A stretch of 64,000 nt of DNA from Paenibacillus sp. BIHB 4019. GTDB lineage: Bacteria > Bacillota > Bacilli > Paenibacillales > Paenibacillaceae. The notes under the pieces are model-generated. The model did no database searches. It was not told where the DNA came from and saw only the letters and a list, made by a program, of their open reading frames with translations. Positions within the stretch are counted from its first letter, which is position 1. Each line of letters starts with the position of its first letter. Below, piece by piece: positions 26,301 through 34,015 of this stretch. The position numbers and the translations under genes are program-made. Where the stretch lies: the NCBI RefSeq assembly GCF_002741035.1, contig NZ_CP016808.1, positions 3,100,001 to 3,164,000 on the forward strand. The letters run 5' to 3'.

Positions 26301-27038
26301 ACCGTCGCCTTGCCGGCAGGCATTGATCCGGATAAAATTACAACCGGCATCGTAGTCGAGCCAGACGGCACAGTTCGCCACGTTCCTACGAAGGTTTTGG
26401 AGGACAAGGGCCAATATTTTGCCAAAATCAACAGCTTGACCAATAGTGCCTATTCGATTATCTGGCATCCGCTTGAATTCACGGATGTGGCCAATCACTG
26501 GGCCAAGGAGTCGGTCAATGATATGGGCTCTCGCCTCGTCATCAACGGAACAGGCAATGAGCTTTTCAGTCCAAACCAAGATATTACGCGTGCAGAGTTT
26601 GCAGCGATTATTGTGAGAGGCCTAGGTCTTAAGCTTGAAAATAGCGCCTCCTCGTTTACCGATGTCCGATCGGCTGATTGGTACGGCACGGCTGTTCAAA
26701 CAGCGAGCGCCTATGGTTTAATTAAGGGGTTCGAGGACGGCTCGTTCCGCCCGAACGACAAAATCACCCGTGAGCAAGCGATGGCGATTATCGCCAAAGC
26801 GATGAAGATTACAGGACTGAAGGACAAGCTTCCGGCAGCAGAGTCAGCCGTATTGCTCGGTCGCTATGCTGACGCTGCAAAAACGTCCGCTTGGGCAACA
26901 GAAGGTATTGCTGATGTGCTGCAAGCCGAGATCGTTACAGGCAGAAGCGATACGCAGCTGGCTCCAAAAGCGAATATGACGCGTGCAGAGGTAGCTGTAA
27001 TCATCGAACGCCTATTGAAAACATCCGGTTTAATCTAA
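20370..27038 (+). CDS. Giant SLH surface protein with ten X2-type repeats
   Basis: 2222 residues from ATG 20370 (CTGGAGG 9 bases upstream); a TTG at 20304 is in frame but the signal peptide starts at 20370. Order: signal peptide (1-33); about 600 residues with many Asp-box-like turns (S-S-T-D-G-V-N-W-T, T-S-T-N-G-T-T-W-S) suggesting beta-propellers; ten X2-like domains of 94 residues (about 657-1600), each with A-S-F-D-K-E and S-Y-L-A-Q-Q; two fibronectin III domains; a serine linker; a beta domain; three SLH domains (about 2035-2222) with T-R-A-E and I-T-R-E-Q motifs. SLH domains bind pyruvylated secondary cell-wall polymer, so it is an extracellular, wall-anchored rod. Binding partner unknown. 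Confidence 0.85.
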   Translation: MTKRFHASIWPRIGIFMLAFLIMIQVCTPPIYAAPTPDTFTTKSSETLPANSMSAGAYGNGLYIAVGSYGAIIKSTDADHWENVKTRVDSNYSGVSAPASFSFYGVAYGNGVFVAAGSEGVILSSTDGVNWTQRTSGISTQISNVEYFTFNGVGAFYALSKGKYVTSTNGTTWSTVVPTGLPSDKSITQVTVGNNGSRLGMSSEEGKVYSTTNGTTWTSIRPETPSATKANGANFLEWMNDRYFMADISGYIWTSTNLSTFTLMGAPSKQDGSNASGQMRKGFYDGTHYYLFGSEGSSYGAVYTSTDAVIWTLQPFEREFVDQNASFLNGKYFLFGNEGMSVSDTGSNWSYKWGGIFNEIIYDGTKYIAVGQLGKEGTIWTSNDLSAWTKQSISGQADAFTSVARGNGKYVAVAGPYHGATKLATSSNGTNWSLQGSLLGNELFNDVAYGSGIFVAAGYTNKAVIETSVDGVTWTEQTLPTNTLTYLASVAYINNQFVALGNATDNFGNVTELAILTSNNGINWTNHGSSYPNLTDYVTNVIYDGSKYILLGYDSSTYEMFTRTSADLMTWSLPGLTGGYLSFGSSTVLGKKGNTLYGLFTDSSYESEDIFYSNDDGATWQASSTLNATKRASALMTVNNEIVISGPNKLVMTSEAVVSSSAITPSTASFDKETSAQADVAVTLTLNGNTLGNITNGGATLTVGTDYTVSGNTVTIKKSYLAQQSVGTTNLTFNFSAGTAQTLAVTVSDTTPQNSQLSQTTASFDKEASSQADVAVTLTLNGNTFSSITNGGATLTVGTDYTVSGNTVTIKKSYLAQQPVGTTNLAFNFSAGAAQTLAVTVSDTTPQNSQLSQTTASFDKETSAQADVAVTLTLNGNTLGSITNGGATLTVGTDYTVSGNTVTIKKSYLAQQPVGTTNLAFNFSAGAAQTLAVTVSDTTPQNSQLSQATASFDKEASSQADVAVMLTLNGNTFSSITNGGATLAAGTDYTVAGNTVTIKKSYLAQQSVGTTNLTFNFSAGAAQTLAVTVSDTTPQNSQLSQTTASFDKETSAQADVAVTLTLNGNTLGTITNGGATLTAGTDYTVSGNTVTIKKSYLAQQSVGTTSLAFNFSAGAPQTLAVTVSDTTPQNSQLSQTTASFDKETSAQADVAVTLTLNGNSLGSITNGGATLIAGTDYTVSGNTVTIKKSYLAQQSVGTTSLAFNFSAGAPQTLAVTVSDTTPQNSQLSQTTASFDKETSAQSDVAVTLTLNGNTLSSITNGGATLTAGTDYTVSGNVVTISKSYLSQQSVGTTNLMFNFSAGAAQTLAVTVSDTTPQNSQLSQTTASFDKETSAQADVAVTLTLNGNTLGTITNGGATLTAGTDYTVSGNTVTIKKSYLAQQAVGTTTLAFNFSAGAEQTLAVTVSDTTPQNSQLSQTTASFDKETSSQADVSVTLTLNGNTLSGITNGMSALMPMIDYTISGNVVTINKSYLAQQAVGTTNLSFNFSAGAAQTLAVTVSDSTVPAPQDSSLSQTTASFDKETSSQADVSVTLTLNGNTLSGITNGMSALMPMIDYTISGNVVTINKSYLAQQAVGTTNLSFNFNAGAAQTLAVTISDTTPANYEAPVLQAINAGNAKANLQWNPVDGADGYKVYLALQSGAYGGELTSVGQSVYSYEAAGLTNGTTYYFVVKAVFASDLSDASNERTVTPITVAEAPTAVSATAGNGQVTLSFTAPTDNGGSVITGYEVVDAEGHTVATGLASPITVTGLTNGTSYSFTVKAINGAGSSAVSVPSNTVTPSAPSSGGETTQPGSSSSSSSGTSGTGVDIWINGRLERIGIASTTVVNGKSTTTITVDQALLEQKLATEGQGAIITIPLLGNSSNVVIGELTGQMIKNMEQKQAVLELKTDRATYTVPAQQINIDAISKQLGQTVSLNDIKLRLEIGTLTDNMMKIVQGSADKGGFTLAAPSLDFAVSAAYNNQIIPITKFSAYVERTVALPAGIDPDKITTGIVVEPDGTVRHVPTKVLEDKGQYFAKINSLTNSAYSIIWHPLEFTDVANHWAKESVNDMGSRLVINGTGNELFSPNQDITRAEFAAIIVRGLGLKLENSASSFTDVRSADWYGTAVQTASAYGLIKGFEDGSFRPNDKITREQAMAIIAKAMKITGLKDKLPAAESAVLLGRYADAAKTSAWATEGIADVLQAEIVTGRSDTQLAPKANMTRAEVAVIIERLLKTSGLI
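22340..25170 (+). repeat. Ten tandem 282-bp coding repeats
   Basis: The period is exactly 282 bases (for example AGCTTTGAT at 22374 and 22656). Units 5 and 8 share over 100 identical bases, and units 9 and 10 are nearly identical, while units 1, 2 and 4 differ more. This points to recent unit duplication or gene conversion. Confidence 0.9.
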
Positions 27039-27136
27039 AGGTTTAAGATTTACTATGCCATATGTATCTTCTATATAAATAGAAGAAAGGCATGCTCCGC
27101 TTGCCGTGGCATGCCAGAGCGTAATTCCTTACGATT

Positions 27137-27181
27137 AGCATCTCTTCTTGCTGTATAACAGCCGGAGGGGATGCTTTTTTG
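27137..27181 (+). terminator. Terminator of the SLH gene
   Basis: AGCATC at 27137 pairs with GATGCT before TTTTTT, with an inner GCTGT-ATA-ACAGC hairpin. About 100 bases after the stop. Confidence 0.6.
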
Positions 27182-27262
27182 CGATTTCGACTGCGATTGA
27201 TCAAGGTCTATTAGGGTGTGCAAGCAAACGGGAGCTGAACTGCTGCTTCTTCTTATTTTGGA

Positions 27263-27445
27263 GGACACAGATTCCGCTATTATGGCTTTTGCTGCGATTT
27301 TAGGCCGTAAGCGGACAGGAGATCCGCTATGGCCCTCCATATCCTGTGAAAATGGCGACTGGCAGCACATTAGCGGCTCCTGAGTCCGCAGCCTGTGCAA
27401 AACCCGCGATTCTATTGAAATAGCTGCTGCTGTGTCCGCCAAGTT
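27263..27445. repeat. Dispersed palindromic intergenic element, copy 1
   Basis: Carries GGACACAGATTCCGCTATT (27263), GCGGACAGGAGATCCGCTAT (27311), and GTCCGC at 27384 and 27434. Copy 2 at 59094 has the same four motifs at offsets 0, 48, 121 and about 172. Outer and inner arms are inverted with respect to each other. Open frames across it, including a 126-residue one on the minus strand, are not credible genes. Confidence 0.65.
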
Positions 27446-27654
27446 CAACACTGTGCAGGATGAAGCTCCTGAAGCGATGAGAATGAAGTGGAGCTGCCTT
27501 TCAGTTCAATAGACGTATCGAGATACATTTTTAAAACCGTTAAAAACTTTTTTGATCCAATAGTGATCCAAATGTGAGCCGCCTGCGTGTTAGTGTATGT
27601 AAAGAACAAGCGGACAACGAAAACACATAAAACGAATCTAAGGAGTGAAGCAAG

Positions 27655-29283
27655 ATGAAGATGAAAAAATTGATCGTTCCCATGTTAAGCCTGACCCTAT
27701 TAATGCCGACCATGGCGGGTGCAGCAGCTCCGACAGCTGCACCGGTGAAGGCATCGGTAAACACGCCGGCAGCGGAGCTGAGAGCTGGACTTGATTATTT
27801 GCTCTCGGAGCATTTCACCCTTGCGGTATCAGCAATGACGAAAGCCTATGACGGTGCAAAAGATGCAGACGCTGCATACAAAGCGCTCGACCAGAATGCG
27901 CTGGATATGCAGCCAGCAATTGCTTCGCTTTACGGCGATGCAGGCGCAGCTGAATTCGAAAGAATTTTCCGCGCACACAATCAGTATACGGACGACTTGG
28001 TAAAAGCGACGAAGAAAAAGGATGCAGCTGCGATTAAGACGGCGGAAGATAAAGTAAGCGGCTTTGTAAACGAGTTCGGCAATTTCCTTGGCGCTGCAAC
28101 AGAAGGCAAGCTTCCGGCGGATGCAGCGAAGCAAGCGATTCGCAGCCATGAGGATCACGTTCAAGAAGTATTTGAGGATTATGCAGCTGGCGATTATAAA
28201 GGTGCATATGAAGCCTACCGCAAAGGCTACGCAGAAATGTTCGGCATTAGCAAAGTATTGTCCAGCGCAATCGTAGCTCAAATGCCGGCAAAATTTGAAA
28301 ACACTAAAGCAGACTCCAAAGCAGCTGATTTGAGATCCGCATTGAACCAATTGGCTGGCGAGCATTTTGCTCTTTCTGCTCTGCAAATGCAAGAGCAATA
28401 TGATGGAAGAGCCGCTTCGGACGCTCTAATCTGGGCAGAAGCGATGAATACAGCTGATTTCAAAGCAGCGATCGCATCCATCTATGGTGCAGAAGGCGCA
28501 GCCGCGTTCGAGAAAATTTGGGTAACGAACCACGTAAATGCGCAAGCTGATTTTGTAACGGCAGTTAAAAATAACGATGCAGCAGCAAAAGCGGCAGTTG
28601 AAGCGCGTATCGCTGGCTTCACGACTGAATTTGCGACGTTCCTGGATTCGGCAACAGCAGGCAACCTGCCTAAAGAGGCTGGGCAAGCCGCTCTGACCGC
28701 GCATGAAAATCAAGTACAGCAAGTGCTTACGCAATATGCAGCTGGCGACTACACCGCTTCGTACAAAACGAACCGCGAAGGCTACAAGCTGATGTTCGGT
28801 GTCGGTCAAGCACTAGGCCATGCGATTGTCACGCAGTTTAACGACAAGTTCCAAGAAGCAACTACACCTGCAACTCCTGCAACACCAACTGATCCAGTAG
28901 CGATGATAAAAGTTTGGATGCAAGTAGGCAGCAACGTCCTGAACATTAACGGCACCGTAACCAAAATGGATACAGAGCCATTCATCTGGAGCGGCATGAC
29001 TTATATTCCGCTTCGCTACCTGAGCGAAGGCATTGGCGCTGACGTGAAATGGGATAAAAAAGCGCAGCTGGTTACGATCAAAGCAGGCAGCGATATCCTG
29101 AAATTCTGGATGAACAAAGACTTCATGGAAGTAAACGGCATGAAAAAATCCGTAGGCGCTAAAGTGTTTGTCAACTCCGACAACAGAACGGTCGTTCCAC
29201 TTCGTTTTATCACGGAGCTGCTTGGCTGGAACGTACAATGGGGCAAAGCCGACCATTCCATTACGTTGACCAAAGCCATGTAA
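27655..29283 (+). CDS. Secreted duplicated helical protein with copper-amine-oxidase stalk domain
   Basis: 542 residues, ATG preceded by TAAGGAGTGAAG. Signal peptide 1-24. Two homologous helical halves follow (about 40-225 and 226-410), each with the marks E-H-F-x-L, A-S-I/L-Y-G-x-x-G-A, H-E-D/N-x-V-Q-x-V and Y-A-A-G-D-Y. After a T/P linker the C-terminal 120 residues are a Cu_amine_oxidN1-type stalk (F-I-W-S-G-M-T-Y-I-P-L-R-Y-L, V-V-P-L-R-F-I-T-E-L-L-G-W-N-V-W/Q). The stalk, named after copper amine oxidase, is not itself copper-binding in most proteins. The duplicated part is unrecognised; its substrate or partner is unknown. Confidence 0.7.
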   Translation: MKMKKLIVPMLSLTLLMPTMAGAAAPTAAPVKASVNTPAAELRAGLDYLLSEHFTLAVSAMTKAYDGAKDADAAYKALDQNALDMQPAIASLYGDAGAAEFERIFRAHNQYTDDLVKATKKKDAAAIKTAEDKVSGFVNEFGNFLGAATEGKLPADAAKQAIRSHEDHVQEVFEDYAAGDYKGAYEAYRKGYAEMFGISKVLSSAIVAQMPAKFENTKADSKAADLRSALNQLAGEHFALSALQMQEQYDGRAASDALIWAEAMNTADFKAAIASIYGAEGAAAFEKIWVTNHVNAQADFVTAVKNNDAAAKAAVEARIAGFTTEFATFLDSATAGNLPKEAGQAALTAHENQVQQVLTQYAAGDYTASYKTNREGYKLMFGVGQALGHAIVTQFNDKFQEATTPATPATPTDPVAMIKVWMQVGSNVLNINGTVTKMDTEPFIWSGMTYIPLRYLSEGIGADVKWDKKAQLVTIKAGSDILKFWMNKDFMEVNGMKKSVGAKVFVNSDNRTVVPLRFITELLGWNVQWGKADHSITLTKAM

Positions 29284-29303
29284 GACCAACCGTCCATAAA
29301 TAG

Positions 29304-29356
29304 AAATCCCCGCAAGCCGATCACTTGAAAAAGCGGCCGCTTGCGGGGATTTTTTT
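29304..29356. terminator. Bidirectional terminator between convergent genes
   Basis: AAATCCCCGCAAG (29304-29316) pairs with CTTGCGGGGATTT (29340-29352), followed by T on the plus strand and by TTTCTATTT on the minus strand. It serves both the stalk protein gene and the minus-strand HSP90 operon. Confidence 0.85.
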
Positions 29357-29415
29357 GAAATTACGCATTAATAAGTTTCAGACCTATTGTGCACTAGGCA
29401 GCTTCGCGAGGCACT

Positions 29416-30474
29416 TTATCCGAGCAGCTTATCCGCTACCTTTTTACTATAAAAATCATTGCCATTGCGAGCATCATAACGTTGTGCTGCCGCAGTGGCG
29501 AGGTTTTCAAAATGAGCGGCGAGCGCCGGAAGGCTGGTATCTTCATGCGCAGCAAGAAAGGAGGAGGGAAGCCGAAGCATCACATTCGATCCTTCTTGAA
29601 CAAGCTTCTTCAGCAGACGTGCCGTGCATAGATTAAACAGCATCACTTCATAAGGATTCTCATGATCAAGTGCGAAAGCCAAATGCAGCTCGACAGCCTC
29701 AATCGCTTTCGCCGGCTTGGTTGCCGTCAAATATTCAATATGCAATGCGACGCTTTCCAACAGATCGCGTTTGCCTTTTACGAGACGATAGCCTTTCATA
29801 TGCGCTTTTTTCGCTTCCTCATGGAGGTTTAGGCGTTGCATAGGCAGGAGCAGCTCTGGCAGCGTAATATGAGGTACCTCAGCACATTTCATGCTCCCTG
29901 ATAAAATCGGCTCCGCTGCCTTTAATGCTTGCTCATCCTCTCCCAGTCTTGAATATAGCATGACAATATAATGCTGCTCACAAGCGATGCAATCGCTCAT
30001 ATGGTCCCGAAAAGCTTTCATAAATTGCTGGAGATAATCTTTGGCTTCATCAAGCTTCCCATGGTCAAGGGCGAGCCGGGAGCGGAAATATAAATAAGTG
30101 CGATTGCTGTAGCCATGCTCCTTATATCGCTTGCCCAAATCCTCCAGCAGCTCCTGAATTTGCGACATTGGAATTTCCGGGAAATTCGAGATGGTGCCGA
30201 CGATCCATTTATATCGCCATAACAAGCTGCTGCCATCATATTCCTCAGGGTTTTGATCATATTGGCCTAGCTGCCAGGAGAAGGCGATAATCGCCTTCAG
30301 CGGGAAACCATGAAATCCAGCGGTTTTTACGATTTGGTGGCGCGCATAAAAACCATTTTCAATATCCCCCTCGGCATCTGCGAGCCGAACGGCAGCCTCC
30401 AGCACCTCGAGCTGGGCAGCGCCGGGAGGAAGGTCATACGCCTGGTTCATTAAATCCTCAAAATCCATTTCCAT
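29416..30474 (-). CDS. Helical-repeat (TPR-like) protein, second tandem copy
   Basis: 352 residues, minus strand, AGAGGAGCATCT before the ATG. Predicted all-helical, with paired helices of TPR-like spacing (for example R-L-A-L-D-H-G-K-L-D-E-A-K-D-Y-L and R-L-G-E-D-E-Q-A-L-K-A-A). It is a clear paralog of the gene at 30540: most positions match by eye, including the start (FEDLMxQAYDLPPGAA) and the end (DARNGND-F/Y-YS). It is the last gene of the three-gene HSP90 operon. No catalytic motif, no signal peptide; a protein-protein adaptor role is likely. Confidence 0.65.
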   Translation of the reverse strand: MEMDFEDLMNQAYDLPPGAAQLEVLEAAVRLADAEGDIENGFYARHQIVKTAGFHGFPLKAIIAFSWQLGQYDQNPEEYDGSSLLWRYKWIVGTISNFPEIPMSQIQELLEDLGKRYKEHGYSNRTYLYFRSRLALDHGKLDEAKDYLQQFMKAFRDHMSDCIACEQHYIVMLYSRLGEDEQALKAAEPILSGSMKCAEVPHITLPELLLPMQRLNLHEEAKKAHMKGYRLVKGKRDLLESVALHIEYLTATKPAKAIEAVELHLAFALDHENPYEVMLFNLCTARLLKKLVQEGSNVMLRLPSSFLAAHEDTSLPALAAHFENLATAAAQRYDARNGNDFYSKKVADKLLG

Positions 30475-30539
30475 AGATGCTCCTCTGTTTATTTGTTAAA
30501 TACATGGAAATAGAAGCGCCAAGAGGTTTCATCCGCGAG

Positions 30540-31595
30540 TTAAACGAGCAAGCTAGCAGCATTATTACTATAATAATCATTGCCATTGCGAGCATCAAAA
30601 CGTTTTGCTGCCGATAGCGCGAGTGCTTCAAAGTGCGCAGCAAGCGCGGGCAGGCTTGTATCTTCATGCACAGCGAGGAAGGAGGCTGGCAGACGCAGCT
30701 TTACTTCAGCTCCCTCGCTAATTAGCTTTTTCAACAGCCGTGCTGTGAATAGATTAAATCGCATGACCTCATACGGATTCTCATGGTCAAGGATAAATGC
30801 CAAATGCAGCTCGACGGTCTCTACCGCCTTCGCCGGATTCACATCCGTCAAATAATGAATATGCTGTGCGACGCTATCGAGCAGATCGCGCTTGCCTTTC
30901 ACCAGCCGATAGCCTTTCGTATGAAGCTTTTGTGCTTCCTCTGGCGAGCCCTGACGCAGCAAAGGCGAAAGCAGGTGCGGCAGAGTAATATGAGGAACCT
31001 CAGCGCATTTCATTTTGCCGGATAAAATCGGTTCTGCCGCCTTTAAAGCTTGTTCATCTTCGCCCAATTGCGCATAAAGCTCCACGATATGATTTTGCTC
31101 GCAGGCGATACAGTCAGTCATATAGTCCCGATCGGCCTTCGTCATCTGCTCAAGAAAATCTTTGGCTTCATTCAGCTTCCCATGGCTTAAGGCAAGGCGG
31201 GAGCGGTAATACAAATAAGTACGGCGGCTGTAGCCATGCTCCTTATAGCGTTTGCCCAAGTCCTCCAGCAGCTCCTGAATTTGCGGCATCGGGATTTCCG
31301 GGAAATTCGAAATGTTGCCGACGATCCATTTGTAGGACCACATTAAATCGCTGCTATCGTAATGGTCGGGTTGTTGGTCACATTGTCCCAGCTGCCAAGA
31401 GAAAGCGATAATCGCTTTGAGCGGGTAACCGTGAAAAATAGCCGTTTCCACAATTTCGCCTCTCGCCTCAAAGGCGTTATCGGTATCGCCTTCTGCATCT
31501 GCGATTCTCACGGCAGCCTCCAGCACCTCAAGCTTAGCTGCGCCAGGGGGCAGATCATAGGCCTGATCCATTAAATCTTCAAAATCGAGTTCCAT
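30540..31595 (-). CDS. Helical-repeat (TPR-like) protein, first tandem copy
   Basis: 351 residues; the second of two closely spaced ATGs (31595) is used because AAGGAGG lies 7 bases before it and the frame matches its paralog. It has the same helical repeats and conserved blocks (S-W-Q-L-G-Q, N-F-P-E-I-P-M, E-L-L-E-D-L-G-K-R-Y-K-E-H-G-Y-S). It lies 27 bases after the HSP90-like gene and 65 bases before the second copy. Two conserved cysteines (C-I-A-C-E-Q) occur in both copies. Possibly a dedicated co-chaperone of the upstream HSP90 (inference). Confidence 0.65.
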   Translation of the reverse strand: MELDFEDLMDQAYDLPPGAAKLEVLEAAVRIADAEGDTDNAFEARGEIVETAIFHGYPLKAIIAFSWQLGQCDQQPDHYDSSDLMWSYKWIVGNISNFPEIPMPQIQELLEDLGKRYKEHGYSRRTYLYYRSRLALSHGKLNEAKDFLEQMTKADRDYMTDCIACEQNHIVELYAQLGEDEQALKAAEPILSGKMKCAEVPHITLPHLLSPLLRQGSPEEAQKLHTKGYRLVKGKRDLLDSVAQHIHYLTDVNPAKAVETVELHLAFILDHENPYEVMRFNLFTARLLKKLISEGAEVKLRLPASFLAVHEDTSLPALAAHFEALALSAAKRFDARNGNDYYSNNAASLLV

Positions 31596-31622
31596 TCATG
31601 TTCCTCCTTCTGCATCGAGCAT

Positions 31623-33437
31623 TTAAGCGTTCGACGATAGTCCCCAGTCGATAAATTTAACCATGCCTTGGCCTAGTACACCAAGCTCCTGGCGCGTCAT
31701 CGGATAATGGCCCATCAGCAAAGCATTCGTATACAGCATTTGGACAGCGGTAGTGAACATTTGGCTATCGGCACTGGTGAAAATTTTCTGGACTAGCGGA
31801 TTGTTTAAGTTAAAATAAAGAGTCGAATACGCCGATTCTGTAAAGCTTGCGCCAAGGTTGCCGAGTACGGAAGCGAGCAGGTCCGAGCTGTTTTCCTTCG
31901 CTTTCTCCAAGGAGCGCAGCGACGATGATTCCTTCGACAGCGTATAAAGGGCAGGAAGCTCTGCTGGAGCAAAACGTTTGAGCTGAATTTGACAGCGGAA
32001 ACGCTGCAAGGCCCCATCTGCAAGGCGAATTCGCTCGTAAAATTGATTGCGCTCCTCATTCGTTAAGTCCTCGAAGGACAGCGATACATCTTCCGGCAGC
32101 AGCCTTTCCATATCGAGCTCGGGAAGAAGAATCGACAAACGCTCGAGCAATTCATGGTTATAAATATAGCCGCCATTGAGGACGAGCATCGATTGTGCTG
32201 CGGCCACATGGGTAATTTGACGGTATTCATCAACAGATAACGTGTAAAATATTTTTTTATTTTCGGCCATCAGCTCGCCAAATGTTCGTTCTCCGTAGGT
32301 GCTCTCAAATGTAATCCAGCGGTAAATGGTTTGCAGGAAGTCCTCATCCTGCGCAGCGAGTGCCTTCATCGATAAAGCATGCAGCTGAATGATACGCTGC
32401 AAGCGGTCAGGCTCATATTCGCCTATGCGCATAAGCTCATTGCGGATCGATTGTCCAAGCTCCTCGCGCACCGATTCCAGCCGTTCATCCTCATAGAAAT
32501 GCTCGCGTGATGCTGTCGGCTGAAGCTCATCTGTCCAGATGAGGCATTTGACGAAAAACGCCCATTCCGGCAAAATATTTTCCGCTTTATCGGAGACGAG
32601 CATTTGCTTCAGATATACTTTATGGGAACGGCGGGCATTCAGATTCACACTATGCGGCAAAATAAAGGCGATTCCGCCCGTTCGGCCATTCGCTGTTTGG
32701 AGCGGGATAAAATCCTGCAGCGGCTCGCCCAGCAGCTTTTCGCCGAAGGCAAGCACTTCGCGGCGACGGCCGCGCGCCAGCTCCGGCTGCAAAATCCAGT
32801 CAGGCCGCGACTCGTTAATCGTCTTCGCGTCTCCATTTGCATGCAGCCTAACCGGATAGGGCAGCAGAGCGCCATAATAGAATAGTAAATCCGCAACCAT
32901 TTGCGGCTCGTAATAAGGCTCGCTATCTGGCTTGCAGCGCAAATAAATTTTCGTTCCCGGTGCCAGCTGGGTGCTCAGCTGGCGGATCGTATACGTGCCG
33001 TCCGGCTTGCCGCGCCATTCCATGGATGGCCCGCCCTTCACCGATTGGGTAAGAACGACGATTTCGTCGCTGACCATAAAGCAGGACAGCAGACCGATGC
33101 CGAAGCGGCCGATAAACGAGGTTTCTTTTGCAATAAAATCTTGACCAACCTTGGAGGAATGTCCGATCATCGCTAGAAACTGATGAATATCCTCCTCGGT
33201 CAGCCCTACGCCGTTGTCTTCAACCGTCATCGTCGCCCCACTGCCGCTGCCTGAAATTTCTACCGTCACATTTCCGGTAAAACCAGGCTCAAGCTGTCCT
33301 CGTGCAGTAATAGCATCCGTCGCGTTTTGCAGAAGCTCGCGCAAATAAACATTAGGGCTGCTATATAAATGGTTGGAAAGTATATTAATCATTCCGCTTA
33401 AATTAACTTGAAATCGATACTCTTGCTCGTTGCTCAT
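31623..33437 (-). CDS. HSP90-family chaperone paralog (HtpG-like)
   Basis: 604 residues, with AAAGGAGAATCCG before ATG. The GHKL ATPase domain is intact: L-R-E-L-L-Q-N-A-T-D-A (catalytic glutamate and magnesium-binding asparagine), D-N-G-V-G, and G-R-F-G-I-G-L-L-S-C-F-M-V-S. The middle domain contains the D-E-L-Q-P-T-A-S-R-E-H-F-Y segment, which resembles the HtpG D-x-x-P-L-N-x-S-R-E arginine loop. It is slightly shorter than true HtpG and its C terminus lacks a eukaryotic MEEVD tail. It belongs to the divergent HSP90-like group found in actinomycetes and Firmicutes rather than the housekeeping HtpG. Confidence 0.8.
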   Translation of the reverse strand: MSNEQEYRFQVNLSGMINILSNHLYSSPNVYLRELLQNATDAITARGQLEPGFTGNVTVEISGSGSGATMTVEDNGVGLTEEDIHQFLAMIGHSSKVGQDFIAKETSFIGRFGIGLLSCFMVSDEIVVLTQSVKGGPSMEWRGKPDGTYTIRQLSTQLAPGTKIYLRCKPDSEPYYEPQMVADLLFYYGALLPYPVRLHANGDAKTINESRPDWILQPELARGRRREVLAFGEKLLGEPLQDFIPLQTANGRTGGIAFILPHSVNLNARRSHKVYLKQMLVSDKAENILPEWAFFVKCLIWTDELQPTASREHFYEDERLESVREELGQSIRNELMRIGEYEPDRLQRIIQLHALSMKALAAQDEDFLQTIYRWITFESTYGERTFGELMAENKKIFYTLSVDEYRQITHVAAAQSMLVLNGGYIYNHELLERLSILLPELDMERLLPEDVSLSFEDLTNEERNQFYERIRLADGALQRFRCQIQLKRFAPAELPALYTLSKESSSLRSLEKAKENSSDLLASVLGNLGASFTESAYSTLYFNLNNPLVQKIFTSADSQMFTTAVQMLYTNALLMGHYPMTRQELGVLGQGMVKFIDWGLSSNA

Positions 33438-33522
33438 CGGATTCTCCTTTATTATAGAAGGATTTTAGTTTATATCGTCCTAACTATTCTACTATTTTCC
33501 ATACATGCAATTCCAATATTTA

Positions 33523-33745
33523 TAGCATAATGAGCCGTTTGGCCCATAAGCTTATACCCTAAATTCCTATCTTTCAAACCGCTATAGTCGCAGAGGCGGA
33601 CACTAGAATAGAAGAAGCGTGGAGGAAGCTTTATTTATTTGTAAAAGCAGGAACAAAGTTTTCGGTACGTCTCCTCCCTGATAGAATGACAAGAAAGCGC
33701 CGTTTTAGCATAATGAGCCAAGAGGCCCATGCGCCTATCCCCTTA
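33523..33745. repeat. Two copies of a palindromic box upstream of the HSP90 operon
   Basis: AGCATAATGAGCC, 5 bases, GGCCCAT occurs at 33524 and again, with AAGAG in the middle, at 33707, 183 bases apart, each followed by a similar GC-T-AT-CCC tail. The core ATGAGCC/GGCCCAT is an inverted repeat with one mismatch. They lie between the minus-strand HSP90 gene and the plus-strand small membrane protein and may be regulator sites. The rest of 33437-33855 shows no gene. Confidence 0.5.
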
Positions 33746-33855
33746 ATGACTACCTAAAGTTTCCAAATAGTCACGCATGCTTATTGGTTCGGTATAGGAG
33801 GAAAGGAATGGGGTATAATAAAGCTATACAGTATAATAGAAGGAGGCGGCATACA

Positions 33856-33963
33856 ATGTTCTTTCGCAAAGGAAGCCTAAAAGTCGGCATATTAAATGGT
33901 ATTCTTCTCGCGCTGCCCTTCTGGATCCTCTTAATTTGGTTAATATTAAAGCTAATTAACTAG
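33856..33963 (+). CDS. Small membrane protein, 35 aa
   Basis: ATG 33856 with AAGGAGG 9 bases upstream, TAG 33961-33963. After a basic start (M-F-F-R-K-G-S-L-K) the rest is one hydrophobic helix with two tryptophans (A-L-P-F-W-I-L-L-I-W-L-I-L). It stands alone with a TATAAT-type -10 upstream (near 33815) and a strong terminator 50 bases downstream. Function unknown; the isolated transcription unit argues that it is a real peptide. Confidence 0.55.
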   Translation: MFFRKGSLKVGILNGILLALPFWILLIWLILKLIN

Positions 33964-34015
33964 CCTTATGCGGCTATTGAATCAGACAATTCGGGATAGA
34001 GTATTGAAACATTAG

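Noticed and set aside
27071..27451. 126-residue frame on the minus strand
   Set aside because: It covers a terminator and the dispersed element and has no ribosome binding site.
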